Origin: Marsupella aquatica
Taxonomy: Eukaryota > Marchantiophyta
Reading direction: 5' to 3'
Assembly (NCBI GenBank): GCA_973895155.1
Contig: OZ316893.1
Location: 20,026,001 to 20,090,000 of the forward strand
Length of the DNA stretch: 64,000 nucleotides
Shown here: piece by piece, positions 25,960-39,246 of the stretch
Numbering within the stretch: the stretch's first letter is position 1
Layout: the number at the start of each line of letters is the position of its first letter
Made by a program: the position numbers and the translations under genes
Notes under the pieces: generated by a model
What the model was told of the DNA's origin: nothing
Database searches by the model: none
What the model saw: the letters and a program-made list of their open reading frames with translations, nothing else

Positions 25960-26260
25960 ACCTGTGCATTGCACTAAAGGTGTTGTTCCATAAAAGATGT
26001 CGTTATTTCAAACATGTTGTCAAGTAAAAAAATATTGTTTAAAAGTAAAAGATATTGACTGTGTCACCAATTATGTTAAGTAAGAGAACGTCCTTAGTAT
26101 AAACTGTTGTCAAGTAAAAGATGTTTTGAAGAACAAAATGTCATTAATAGAAGATGTGGTTGACGTAACAATCATCTGTTGTTAACCAAAGGATGCCGCT
26201 AGGTACAAGATGTCGCTGAATAAAAGATGGTGTTGAGGTGAAAGAGTCTTTAAGCTGGGC
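25960..26260. repeat. Degenerate short repeats, AAAAGATGT-type
   Basis: Variants of GTTGTCAAGTAAAAGATGTT and TAAAAGATGnnG recur about every 25-40 bases, heavily decayed. Just downstream (26300-26470) is a purine- and G-rich low-complexity tract. Neither encodes a recognised product. Confidence 0.45.
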
Positions 26261-26479
26261 TGTGGGCTGAACAATGCTGTTGCCTCAATGGGTCTTGGCA
26301 TTGGGTCGAGGCGGTGAGGTGGTTAGAGTCAAGGCGAGGCGAGGTGAGGTGACAGGGTCACGGCAAGAAGGCGAACAAGCTAGAAGGGAGGGTAGCGGTG
26401 TGGGGTCAAGGTCGGGGCAAGGGGGGAGAGTCATGCCACCAAGTTTTGCAGGGCAAGAAGGGAGGGTTGGGTCATGTTT

Positions 26480-28840
26480 TTTTGTTATATACCTTTCACT
26501 TTAATTTTCCATTTTGATTTTCTTCACCTAAAATGCCCCTGCATATTTCAGTGACACTCCATGAATTGGCGCAATGTTGTATTATAGGTGTTAATGTTAT
26601 TGTTGCAAAAGTGAGTTTTTTTTCGTTTTCGCCCTCTCCTCCTAAGCAAATGAGATGTCCAACCAGTATATACTGCCTCTAAGCCAGAAACTTGCCAAGT
26701 AAATCATCACTCCATGCTGTTTTTTAGTTCAGGACCTTGTACACCAGGCAGATGCATCGTGACTCCGAGAGTCAGTCCCTGACAGAAGGAAGTGGAGGTG
26801 GGAAGGAGAGTGAAAATTTAAAACAGAAAGTTAGTGGGCGAGCATGCCCGCACATCAGAAGTGCTCTGAGATTAATGAACATCCTCAGTTTCTCGTTAGT
26901 GCTCACGCTGCAATCACCTAGGGGTGCAACCCATCATTACCACTCACTATGCAACTGTGATGACTTCTGATCAGTCTGATCGATGCCACAATTCCTTCTG
27001 CAGCACCCGCTGTCGTAGTTCGGGTTGGCTGGGCGCCATAGGTGAGCAGAAAATGTTCTCCTCCCTGCGCTCTAGTGGCGCTGGCTGTTGAAAGAGGAGA
27101 TCGAGAAGAGAAGCTACCACTGCAGACTACAAAGGACCATCATTCTGATCAAGCATTGCACCGCGCAGCTAGGCCAGGAGGCCAGGAGGGCAGGGCAGGG
27201 CAGGGCAGGTGCGGTCTGAAATCCTCCTGACAAATTGCCTGGGCTTCAATCTTCTCGTTCTGTAACGTTTGCACTTTAGGAATCATTTTATTTCCAAATC
27301 ATTCTGCTATCCAATCCACGCTTCCGTAAGTTTTTCGTAGTCTGTGGTTCTGTAAAGTTCCATGCAGCCATAGACTTCGATCTCGAGGCAACGATCACAT
27401 TCTAGAAGAGCCTGATTATAGTAATTTTATATCATCGCTGGCCATCGGGATAGCTGTACCGGCGAATCAGATATCCGGATCGCTACAATAGCGAGCGCCC
27501 CACACTCTCCTATTAATTAAAGGGAGCATTTGCCTTTCTCGAAAGGTGAATGAGAATCAAGGTCCCCACGTTCGCGGTGCCCTCGCTGTCTGCTGTTTGT
27601 TTCATTGGATGGAATTGAATGAATTTTTGAGTCAAATAAAAAAAACGGGTCGCAGTTGGTGGCATTGAACAAGGAGAGTTCGATTTGAAAGAACTGTTTC
27701 AATGAATTAGTAGTTTCACGAACAAGTTTCACGGGAGAGCTTAATTTTATATGAAACCCAAAACAAACTGAGAGTAGTTTGCTTGATCTGATGGACTTTA
27801 GAGCTTGATGTCATGTGAAATTCAACACCAATTGACAAGGATGCGTTTTCACATGGACGCTCTCCTTCATCTAGGAACTAGTTGTTGTGAGAAAAGTATC
27901 CCGGAAGCTCGGCGAGGGTTTGGTTGTTGCTTGAAGCTTCAATTCGGAATACTTGAAAGAGGTTCCTCTAGTTATTATGCATGACCTACTATTGTGTGCC
28001 AATTTGCACATACCGCGAGACGGATTGCTTTCGGGACAGGTAAGGTGCCAACACCTAAAATTAACGCTCCCCTAAACACTACTGAACTGAACCCCGAAAC
28101 GGAAGTGATGAAGTTTATTACTAAAGCTACTGTCCGCCGTCCCGTTTCTGTAGCTGACATAGACCACCAGGCTACAAAGCTTACCTTTTCTTGCTACTCT
28201 ACAGCTTCCCCGTCCTGTAGTTTCCCTAGCTTCTATGACAACTTATCACTCCCAGAACTGGCAAAAGTTACATCGTACCACACTACTGTAGTCAGTTGCT
28301 ATGACGATGATACGTCTTCGATCATGTACACTGTCGGTCTCAGCGGATCACAGTCTACAGCGTAACAGTGCAAGCTGTTGCCATCCTATGATCCTATCTC
28401 CTGGTGGCTACAAAACACTACTAGTCTAGGCTAGATCTACCTGGTGTCCTCATTTTACCGCGAAATTCATGTACCGATTCAGCTGCCTGCCACCTTGTGC
28501 AATTTGATCCGTCTGACCACAACAATCAGCAGCAGCAGCCAGCATTCTTGGATTGCTGTAACGATGTAGAATTGTAGATCCAAGATGGTGAAACTTTCTA
28601 CAACATACTGTCTATCGATCTGATCATCGGACGGTGGGATGCGTGAGGTGCATCAAGAGTAGAGCTTCTTGTCCCATAGCTCTGATTCCCACCAAGGTCG
28701 CCTAGGAAGTCGTATACGGTTATCTCCCTCTCTAAATTTGGCACGAGTGCTGAAACCAAATTGTTGCCGCGCACCTCGTTTCAAGTCACCACGACCATTC
28801 CATCCGGCTCGATCCATACAGGACCGTATTACGGAGTATT
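26480..28840. other. Intergenic stretch
   Basis: No supported gene. A short GGCAG repeat lies near 27185-27210. A 123-codon plus frame (27994-28365) is open but unrecognised. GC content rises toward the TRM-like gene. Confidence 0.45.
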
Positions 28841-29142
28841 TTGTATGGAGCCTACGAGTCGGGTCTCTTCCCTCAAAAATGCAGTTGAGGGAGGAAAAGG
28901 CTCTGGCTTCAAATAAATAATCACCCGCCATCCTTACGAATCCTTACGGCTACGTTGGAAGCCTACGGATTTGAGGAGGAGGAGAACGGTCAGGCTGTGG
29001 CTCCCAATCAATCAATCAATCACCCACCATCCCTACGAAATTACGAATCGACACATTTCCTTCTTTTATTTGTATGGAAGCTACGGATGGAAGGCTTGAG
29101 GCTGGCCCTCAGCTAGTAAATTCACCCGCCATGCCTACGAAT
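28841..29142. repeat. Three-copy dispersed module upstream of the TRM-like gene
   Basis: Three units (28841-28940, 28954-29046, 29069-29142) each begin with a TTGTATGGAAGCCTACGGAT-like block. Each contains a GAGG...GGCT middle and ends with CACCCGCCATCCTTACGAAT-like sequence. Spacers and middles have diverged more than the two ends. Function is unknown; they lie 3.0-3.3 kb upstream of the start codon of the next gene. Confidence 0.65.
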
Positions 29143-32100
29143 CGGTCTGTTGAGTAGTTTTCCGCTTCATCGGGACTATTTTAATTTACCGTAGTGACGA
29201 GAGACAGCTTCACGAGAAAAGAGTGTCTGTCGTCGGGAAAGCGAGCAACAGAGGTAGACTGATGCCCTTCCCGTCGCCGGGAGTCCGGTGACTCACCGGC
29301 TGTAAGCTATGCTCCGGTAGACTGACATCGTTGGAGGTATACGGAGTATAATAATATAGTACGTATCAGGAGTATATTACTATTGTACAGTACCGGCCTC
29401 CAGGTGACCCCAAGACATCCCGGCCGGGTCCGCCTCTCGGACATCGGATCGCATCGACGGTTGTCCGTAACAGACACGGCCGGCGGGTGGGCGGCCGAGC
29501 GGCATTCTTGCGGCGTCGGTGATCCGATGAGAAGGAAGGGAGAGGTGATTGTGGGCGACCGAATTTAGTCATGCTCTCCGTGCGAATTGAGTGTAGGGGA
29601 GGTGCCCAAAAGGAATTCGAGGGAGAGAACGGAAGACTGAGGGGAGATATTCGGGGACCGATGATGGCTGATTGAATGTCGATTTGATACAACGGTGGCG
29701 GTGGTGGTGGTGGTGGTGGAGCGAGCAAGACTGTTTGTTTGTTGGTTGGTTGAGATGACAGCGAGTGAGTGAGTGAAGTGCGAGCATGCGATGCGCACTG
29801 AGGAGGATAAACCGAAGAAGGTCGGGTGCTGAGGCCCGCATGCAGATTACGGAGAGATCGGGGGGGGGTGAACAGTGGCAATTGGAAAAGGGTATTCTAT
29901 CTGGGGCTGCCGTGGGAGCGAGTGAGGAGTGTGATGAGTGTGTGGTGAGTGGATTCTGCGGGGAGAAAGTAGGGAGAGGTGACTGCGGGGCTACGCTAGT
30001 GAGTCGTGGGAGGAGAGAGGCAAGAGCAAGGGAGGCGGAGGTGGTGGTGGGGTGGTGGTCCCAGCGACTGCAGCAGCAGCTGCGTGTTCAGGTGTCGCAC
30101 TCTGTGTAACTGCTGCTGGGCGCTCTCTTTTCACAGGAGGTAGTTCGCAGATGCATGGGTAGCAGACAGCAGCTTCGCAGTTCGAGGAACTGAGAGCGAG
30201 GCCTGGCCAGGCTAGGAAAGGAAAGGGAGAAAGCAGGGCCCACACTCGATCATCCACCCTCCATGACTATACGCAGCACAGAAGATAACAATTGTGGCAG
30301 CAGTGTTAAGGAGTGTTTTACGAGCTTGATTTCGTAAAAGTCTCTCTCTGGTCCTGCTGCTACGCCTCCTGCTCGGGCGCAGTACAGTGCAGTTCAGTGC
30401 AGTAGAACGCTCTTCCTGAGCTTTACACCGGTACTTACAGTTTAGTCTGTGCACCAAGTACGCTGAGGTTTCTCGCAGAGCCGACAGCGCTGTACCGCCT
30501 CGACTACCTCGAGAGATTTCCTTGATTCATTCCCTGGTCGTTGCAAATGCCACGTATAGTGCTCGGAGCTATCGGTAGCTGGAATCTCGACTGAATGTCA
30601 AACGAAGTTTCTCCAGGAAATGCGTTCAGTCGTGCCGACGGAATGGATGAATGCATGATTGCATGGATGCAGTTGCTTCTGCAATGCGAAGTTTATGGTT
30701 AGCTGCCGTGGGTTGGAGTGCGTGATGAGTTGATCGGTGCGTCTAGTTCTGTGGACGCAATTGTAAATGCGAAGCAGGATAGCCGAGAAAGATTTGGTAG
30801 CAAAGACCAGGCAGCAGATTGGCTGGAGTAAAGTGGAGTGGAGGCATAGGACTGCCTTGTTGCTCGGGCATTTGCAACCTCGACCCTGAAACGCGCATGA
30901 GACTCAGTAGTCAGGATCCTTTCGTATGCAAGACAACTGCTGGTTCTCGCAACGGATTTATATTTTGCAAGTTTCTCCGTCTAGATTTTGAAATTCGGTC
31001 ATTCTGTTGGTGAGGACCAACTCATGATCTCCTTGCGGAATTTGAAAGTGGCTTCGAATCATTCTCGGTGGTCCGAGTATGAGGCAATGCGGTGGCCACT
31101 CCACTCATCGTCTGATGTGAGTCCCGTCTCTTTACTTTATGTATTGTAGTTTTGTTGGCTAGTGAGGACTTCTCGTCAGGGGTGGTACGTCTATCACTAC
31201 TACTCATAGAATACCGTAAATCACATTAGGCATGGCATCTTCAATCTTCATGGTTTTCTCCTCTCTCCGCGATCTCTGTGACGACGAGGATACTCATGAG
31301 CAGCCCGTGTTCTCGCGGTGACGGTAGAGTTACGTTTGTCACCGATTTCTAGTTGTAGTGACAAGGCACTGCCAGAGAGATCCAGCCATGGGAATTATGA
31401 CATACCTCTTCCTTATGCCACATTGCACACACGGGTGTTTGGGCACGAACTTGACCTTAGATCGTCTCAAACGGACTACACATTTCGCCATCATCGTCAT
31501 ATGAGCCGAATAGTTTCGCAGACGACAGGTTTGTAGAGTCGTGTTTCTTCATCAATGAGCCACTCATACTGCCTTTCATCCTTGTAGCATTCTGCTGGAA
31601 ACTATGTAAAGATCCCCGAAGCCCTACCTGTGCAATGCAACAACTGTGTCTGCTTTCAACTACCAGTCTCACCTACGAAGCTTACTGAGGATCCATGTCA
31701 GTCATCGTTATGCCTGCAGTATAACTTGTCCAGTAGTTTCCAAATTACAGCTCGTAGTTGATGCGTGCGGACATCCTTGTTAGCCAGAGATAAAGCCTCT
31801 ATTGTGAGCCCATCATCCAGCTGAAAAGCAAATCTGCAGTTAGCTTCGTCTAGACAGTACTAGTTTGTCCACCTTAGCACACTTCAGCGCTCCCCTTGAA
31901 GAATTTTCCGCGAGTGTCGATTGTCGACTTTGGATTTGGATTTGGATTACTTGTGAACACCAGAGCTGCTCACGGCGCTCAGGGGAATTGTTTGTAAGAT
32001 CTGACAGTATCTCTTGCTCGGGAATAACTGAGCGCTGGAGCCTTACACTGACATGTTCACTGTTGCAGATCTCGCACATTTTGTCGAAACATCAGCTACA

Positions 32101-32146
32101 CGTTCGGTGAGATTAAAAGTCGGGTTCTTTTATTAGCTCCTTGACA
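29143..32146 (+). promoter_or_regulatory. GC-rich upstream and probable leader region of the TRM-like gene
   Basis: GC-rich DNA at 29.3-30.5 kb includes a (GGT)n run at about 29694-29719 and purine-rich tracts. Overlapping frames on both strands there (for example 29366-29881 -, 29786-30109 +) come from low-complexity sequence and are not called as genes. The interval probably holds the promoter and a 5' untranslated leader, perhaps with leader introns; I cannot place the transcription start. Confidence 0.35.
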
Positions 32147-35100
32147 ATGCCGATCATGAATAGGAAGGCTATCAGCGAGCCCAGTCACTCGTTGGACAGG
32201 GAGCGAGGATTCGTGGGGATTCTCAAGGCCAGAAAGGCGGGGCAAGTTACTGAGATTGACTGGAATAGCCTCCTGCTTGGCAAGAAGGTTTTCTCTGAGC
32301 AGGAATTTGATGATGGTGAGTCATCCACGTTGTTTCTTCAAATGTCTCTCAGCAGAAGTACTAGAAGGCGTAAGAATTTTGTTTGCAGCGATGCAGATGT
32401 ACTTTGTTCTCTGCTTCACCATTGTCAGCTGTTGTCCTGTGATTGAATCCTCGAATACTGTTCGTAATGTTCTTTCAGCGGAGGTAGAAGCGCCAAGGAA
32501 CAGTCTCGAGTCCTCTCCCGGAAGGGGCACTCCCAGGCTTAGCGGAACAAGGCATGAAGATATCCCTGTAAGAAATTTACTTTCTCTGCCATCGTCTCTA
32601 CCTTTCATGCTGCAATATCAGACGACATGTACTTGGATGCGCACACAGTTCACTGCTTCGTAGCACGTTTCCTCGTATCTCCTGCGATAGTCACTTTATA
32701 GCTACGGTCAGCTGACTTTATCCCGTGTGCCTGATACATTTCAGTACTCGGTTGAGATTCCGAAACCGATTCCGCATCGCTACGGTAGGTCCGAGGAGAA
32801 TTTCTACAGCAGGGCCAGTGAATTAGGCAAGCCGAAGGCGACTACTGCAGAAGTTTTGCCCATCAAGACTCTGATAGCTCAAGATTCCAGCGATGCGGAG
32901 CATGAAAAAAAGCGTCGTTCAGCCCCCAGTGTTGTGGCCAGGTTGATGGGTCTGGATACACTTCCAGACATATTGTCCAAGGGAAGTCCAACCAAACCAC
33001 CCAAACATTCGAAATCGTCGCAGGGCTCTAGGAAGGATACAAAGCCGCATTCAACCCGAGCGGAGATTTGTAGCAGACCACCGAGTCCTCTTCACGATGT
33101 GGACACCATCAAGGATTTTCCCCTGCCCAAAGGCCGAGCTCAAGCCGACGCTGATGTCCGTGAAGAGAAAACAGATTTTGATGTCCTCCCATTTAGGTAC
33201 CATCCTCAAGAGAGACAGTTGCAAGAGTTCAAGAAAGAGTTCATGGAAAAATTGGCGCACCAGCGTTACGGAACAACTGCTGGTGGAGCTGGGGATCGAG
33301 ACTTCGGTGCGAAGCGCAAACTGCTACGTGAGAAGTTGAGTGAGGCGAAGCAAGCCCTGACTGGTGGTGGAGATGAATCTAGGCGGCTGTCATCCGCTCA
33401 AGAGAAGTTGATGCAGACGAAAGAGTTTCAGGATGCCATAGAACTCTTGCAGACCAATAAGGAGTTTTTCAAGAAGTTCTTCCCTGAATCCAATTCTGTT
33501 TCGTCGTTCGGTGGCAACAAGGACCCTCCAGAACCTGAGTGTCCTAGCAGGAGGTCTTTTCACCTTGGTGATTCACACATCGAGCCTGTACGACATGACG
33601 AGACATCTAGAAGATCATTTCATTTGGGTGATTTTTCCAGGGAGTCTAGGAAGTCTTCCTTCCTTGACGAACCCTCCAAGGAGTCCAGCAGAGGATCTTT
33701 CCACCTCGACGAGCTGACGAAGGAGTCTGGGAGATCGTTCCTCCATCATCATTCACAAGAGTCACCCAAAGACTCGTCTGGGAGGAGATCTTTCCACGTA
33801 GAAGATCATACAGCAAGGGATTCAAGGAGGACACGATACCTCGAAGATGTGACCAAGGAAATTCGAGCTCTTGAGGACTACACCGACTCAAGGCATGAGG
33901 TTTACCAAACTAGCAGCCAAGCCTATCCCACTTTAGACCTTAGGAAACGTAGGGAAACAAGGCACAAGACTCCGGGACCGAATCCAGTGGCCGAGGAGGT
34001 GGTGGTAATGCAGAAGTCCAAGATCAGCAGCAGGGATAGGGAAGCTAATTCATGGCCTACTCCAGATCACAGCAATGTGAGGCCTGGTTCCCCTAACAAT
34101 TTCGATTCTAGAAAAAGTTGCGATTCTCCGAGCCGCATTGTCGTTCTAAAGCCAGGTCCCGGCGAGATTACCTTACTTAGTCCAGCCATGGATCGAAGCT
34201 GTTCTCCACATTCCTACAGAGTCGTGAGAGATCCTCGAGGGAGCCTGTTTGAAGCTCGGGAAGTCATCCTTCTAGATCCCAAGGAGAGATTCAGCCCCCC
34301 TATAATGGAAGAGCCCAGACAATCCAGAGAAGAGTACAGGGATCCGAGAGTTGACCCCAGAGCTATTGCCAGAGACATCGTGAGAGAAGCCAGAACAAAT
34401 AGCACTAGGGAGCTCTCGAGGGATAGAGAAACGGGGAGGGAGTCTCCGAGGCCAGGTAATGTGAGCCTGACTAGGGTCAACGGGAGCTCTGATGCGAAAA
34501 GAGTCTCGTTACCCAAATACAGGCATGGGCATGGGCTGATGGAGAGCATGGAGGACAGAATTTCTGATAGCGATGATACCATGGGCTCGTTCACTTTGGC
34601 CGCATTGTCTAAACGTCAGGCTATGGAGGAAAAGGTTAGGTCTGGTTCACCCACCGTGCCTATCCCCAGTCCGAAGTATCGATCACAGGAGACACCACTC
34701 ACCTCGGACAGATTATCTCACAAAGACGGGAAATTGCGCAGACTGCCAGAGAAACCCAAAGCATTTTATCGCGACGAGCAGATTGAGGAGCAGCATAGGC
34801 AGGACCCCACAGAAGTACGAATTACAATGGGTCAAGCGCATGAGCTGAATCGATCTCCCATGATATCGCGGCCGAGGCAATATTTGCCTGGAATTAAGTC
34901 CTCTGGTGGTAAGGGTCGTCCAGATCCTTTTCAAGAAAGCCACATCCGGTCAGACTTTTGGAAAGGTGCAGATGTTAATATGTACACTAGCTCACCAAGC
35001 ACCGAGAAATTTGTGAAGATCGAGACAATGTATCCCAGCAACTACCATCCAAATGGCGGGAATGACAGCCAAGATACTTCTCCGCGAACAGTGTTCAGAG

Positions 35101-37162
35101 CCAGGTCCTTCCCAAATGCTGGCGCAATGGTTGGCACCAAAATCCGCGGTGCAGAGGTTCTTACTCGAACTGGGAGCAATGCTAGCCACGCAGCGGCGCA
35201 GGAGAGAAAGGAGAGTTCTGAACACTTTTATTTGAAAGAGAAGAAGGCCGAAGCCAGGCCGGCTTTCTTGTTAAGCAGGAAGAAGGTCGGAAGTAGTGAC
35301 ATGATCTCGTCAGGGAGGTCAATTCCCCATGAACCTCGGCCTGTGGACTGCAACGCTGTGCAAGATATCCACGGTAACATGAGCGTCGGATCTAGTTTAG
35401 CTGCGCAGCAGCACAATCTATCTGTAGTGATATGGCCTTCTTACGAAAACGCTGTCCCAATTGAAGGGGGTTCCAGGCAATCTTGCGAGCCCGACCTAGT
35501 CGACGTGTTATCACTGCGACCTCCGCAGACGCCCCCCGGAGCGACAGACAACTCAGAGCCCGACGAATTGAGGACAATTTCTAGTCGCAAGCAATTAGAG
35601 GTAAGCAGTAACAAAACTTTACAAATCTTCCACTGAGGTTTTAGAAAGTCCTAGAACTGTGGATTCTCCAACTTTTAGCAATTGAAGTCCGGTTGTATTC
35701 CATCGTGTGTTTGACACTTCATTTCTTTTTCTGCAGGTTCCAGTCAACCAGCAGGGATCAAAATGCTCAAAAGCATGGTCAATAGCAACTGAAACCATGG
35801 AGAACGGCGATGGAGATGGTGCGTCCGAAACTAGTGTAGACAAATGTGGACAGCCTAGTCCTGTGTCTGTCTTGGATTCGCCATTTGAAGCCGAAATTTC
35901 TAGCCCGGTGGAGTTCAAGGAGCTTAGTTCTGATATTCAAGGTGAGATGATCGTCAAGCAACGTGGATCTACTCTTTACTACTCGTCTACAATAGTACCA
36001 AGCAGAGCTTATCAATTACCCACCATTTTGACATGGGGAACACATTCCTACAATAGAACCCTAGAGCATCGGCTCGGAATCTCAGCCTGTAGCATATTGT
36101 GGATTGAATTCTTCCACTTGGTCAATGTGAGAAGGAAAGCTTGTCTAATTGGTCCAAATGCTGGATGCTCCGGAGGGTATTTCGCACTGCCCTCTTTTTC
36201 GAATTTGGTACTTGTGGGGATTGAATACCAGATAGTAAGAGCATAGGGACAAACAACGGGTGTTTCTCACTGTTTTTGTGGGCTTGCTTACAGATCTGCG
36301 GTTAAGGCTGCGATTACTCAAATTGGATGGCAGTGACAGATCGACGGGTTTGGAAAGCTTGGAAGCGAAGGAGAAGTTAATTTCCCAAAGTCTTGTGCGA
36401 CACACTGACAACTGCCAAGAGTCCACGGAGAGCATTAGTTCCAGCTTCAACAGCACCAGGTTTTCAGGTCACAGGGATCTCGAGCTACAGTCCCTACAGT
36501 CACAAGCATTACTTTTTCAAGCAGATAAGGTAGATATAGAAGGATTTAAGTGTCCTGAGGGGAGGCGTGAGGAACTCCTCTATGTACGAAACATACTTTT
36601 TGCTTCTGGCTTCACGAACGGCGGTCAGATGATGATTGGGAAATGGCATTCTCCGACGTGTCCTCTGGCTCCTTCTGTGTATGAGAGGCTGGAAGACTCT
36701 TACGTTCGGGCGGACCTGCAGCTCATGGAGCATGGTAATACCAAGAGCAATTCTTGCAGGGAAGGGAAAAGTGATTCCTCCAGTCGGCGACTCCTTTTTG
36801 ACGTGGTGAATGAGGTGCTGTCATCTCTTCTAGGTCCATATTTAAGCTTTCAACCCTGGATCCGGCCCTCTACTCCATTCATACGCCCAATTCCTACTGA
36901 CTGGGAACTAGTCAGTGCGACATGGTTGGAAATCTGTTCGTACTTCCATCCTGAAGGTCTTGAAGCGTTCGAAGCCTTGGATTGCTTAATGGGCCGCGAT
37001 GTTTCTAAACGGACGCCATGGGTAGACTCACTGACGACCTACGAGCAGATAGGCCTCGAGTTAGAACGAACAATTTTTGAAAGCTTGATTGAAGAAACTG
37101 TGTATTCCTTTGCCCTTTCAAGTAACTGCAAAAGTACAGTAGTTAAAGGTCTGGTAGACTAG
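32147..37162 (+). CDS. TRM/LONGIFOLIA-like protein with DUF4378, 1395 aa, five exons
   Basis: Exons inferred from GT-AG sites and frame continuity are 32147-32315, 32479-32567, 32745-35600, 35737-35941 and 36294-37162, summing to 4188 nt. Family marks: LPIKTLIA and SAPSVVARLMGLDTLP at residues 124-160 (the VARLMGLD motif of TRM/DUF3741 proteins), SPVSVLDSPF at 1079-1088, and a C-terminal DUF4378 region (about 1201-1378) containing RRLLFDVVNEVL and WLEICSYF. Known TRM proteins bind TON1 or microtubules and LONGIFOLIA members promote polar cell elongation; microtubule-associated growth control is inferred here. The middle is long, charged and probably disordered, with a serine/arginine repeat at about 354-458. 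ATG 32147 is chosen because an in-frame codon six bases upstream is TTG. No transcript evidence was available for the exon ends. Confidence 0.88.
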
Positions 37163-39125
37163 ACTGTGTTAATTTATTTAGCCACTGGGGTCCTATTTAT
37201 GTGTCCCGAGGACTGAACATCACTGTACTCGGAAGTTAGGGAGTTAGTCCAGTCTTCTAATTAGTAGAGAGCTACCTCTTGATGGGGAACAAAAGTATTC
37301 TCTGAAACAGAATTGTAGTTGTAAATCTATTTTCCTAGGTCATCATACACTTGTACCAAAAGTATTAATAAGTTCGACGCCTCATCTATCCTGAAGTTGG
37401 GTTAATGATCTGTATGCCCATCCAGCTCTCATAGGGATACTTGGTGGAAGCAATTCTGGATGATTGTTTTGAATGGGATTTGAATTCCCGGTTCTGCATT
37501 ATATCTCCATTGTTTGCGATTATTTTGGTTTCCTTCTCTGGAATGCTTCAATGTTCAGAAGTTCAGAAGGTTGTTCTTCCCCTTCCGTGTGGCCTCCTTC
37601 CTACGCTCATCTAGAGAAGGTTGGAAAGGCACATCAAGCTCTGTTTCAAGAATCTCCTCTGGAGCTTTCCGTTCTAAATGGAGTGAGAAACGCCTTCAAG
37701 CTTTGATTGTTTGGGTCCAAAGACTTTCAAGCTCCCAAAGACTGGACATGACTCATACGAGGTGTCTTAGGAGCCTCATGGATCATTTTGTGAAAGACCG
37801 GATGAGATGGCCTATTACTTAAACAAGTGTCTACACATCACAGATGTTAGCGCGACTGGTCTCCAAGCGGTACCTATCCAAGTAAAGCAAGTTTGACATC
37901 GCATGTACAAGGAGCTAGCAAGGCATGAAAGAAGTCTGCCTTCGGTGTGTCAGTTGGCGTTACTCAGGCAGGGTTGTACAAGGGTCGGACCCTCTGCTAA
38001 TAATCAACATTATAACGAATCCTTACCTGGAATCATCATGATGTTCGCTCGTGAGAGTTGTACGTAAATGATCAGAGTCAAAACACTTGGCGCCGAGTAA
38101 GGTTAAGTCCGAGAAACATTAATAATTTAGAGCCAAAGTGAGGCAACCGGTGAGACACCCAGGTGGCAGGGGCTTTGGATGTGGTCTACTTTGGATGTAG
38201 CTAGCCCAGGGTCATGATCACTTCACTTGGGAAGGAGACCCAGAAAACCCAACACCGGCTTTACCTGTGCTCGGACAAGAGGACAGGAGGAAGAGATGTC
38301 GTCGTGGGATTTGTGACGGACGAGATTCATTGTCTTCGACATTGATTGTGTGTTAAGAAAGCTCGAACCAATAATTGCATGCCAATTACTCATCGATTGA
38401 AAACACCCCGACGATCAATAATGATGTATTCTTGCATTAAAGTTCTCGTCCGAACCGTTGGAGTTTCCCTCTGTTTCTCCATAATTTCTGAATGAATTAG
38501 TGAAAGTTCTAGGATTGTTGTGCAGGAGAGATTTCCGTGATGGGAAGAAAGGGCAGCGAGTCTGGATGGTCTTTAACAGTTTACCCCAGCCGAAGAAGAG
38601 ACATCTGGTGGTAAAGTGGGCAGCTGTATAATTATGGCAAATTACCCAATCCAAAAGTTATTGATGCAAAACAAGGGAGTATATTCACAGGCAAAGAACT
38701 CCAACATCTCCGCGACGATTCAAGTATTTGATCGTTGGGAAAGGACACTCATTCAACACTTCTGCTTGTGCTTCAGGAGAAAGCCATTCTTCTCTTGGGG
38801 TTTGCATTAAGCTTGTCACTGATCACTCTTGCAGTGAGGGACAACATGTGCATCCTCTGAAGGTGGAACATGACCGTGAGAGCATTTGCTAATAAATTAG
38901 GCACAGGAGGGTCATGATAGAACTTAGCCAACACTCCTCACCACAGACTGCATTTACCACGAGAATCTCTTTTCCGCCAGCCAATGATCTATTTGAGAAA
39001 GGCATGCTTGAGATAGTTTTCCACACGTGAGGCTGTATAGAAATTCTTTGTTTCACATAATTATGCTGAATCTGCACTCTTTTTCATCCACTTCGATGGC
39101 TCAGTTCGCCTTCCCTGCAATTGAA
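37163..39125. other. 3' flank of the TRM-like gene and intergenic DNA
   Basis: The first few hundred bases after the stop are probably 3' untranslated sequence. No further gene is supported; plus frames at 37473-37822 and the minus frame at 38415-38654 match nothing known. Confidence 0.4.
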
Positions 39126-39156
39126 GGTACAGTACTGTATTGGTACAGTACTGCAT
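39126..39156. promoter_or_regulatory. Paired GTAC palindromes
   Basis: GGTACAGTACTG occurs twice within about 30 bases, each containing the 10-base palindrome ACAGTACTGT or most of it. GTAC is the known core for plant SBP/SPL factors and copper-response elements, but a two-fold palindrome may also be incidental. It lies about 100 bp beyond the stop of the small minus-strand gene. Confidence 0.25.
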
Positions 39157-39246
39157 AATTTGCACCGTCAGCAAGTGGGAGGGGTTTTGTAGTTGATCGG
39201 GTTGAAGATTTTCGCAACACCCCAATATTAATTTGAAGCGTGTGAC

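Noticed and set aside
29366-30257. Several overlapping ORFs on both strands in the GC-rich leader region
   Set aside because: They arise from (GGT)n and other low-complexity DNA, giving poly-P or poly-H products; better explained as promoter or leader.
34214-34594. 126-codon minus ORF inside the TRM-like gene
   Set aside because: It is the complement of a serine/arginine-rich coding stretch; its L- and S-rich product is a composition artefact.
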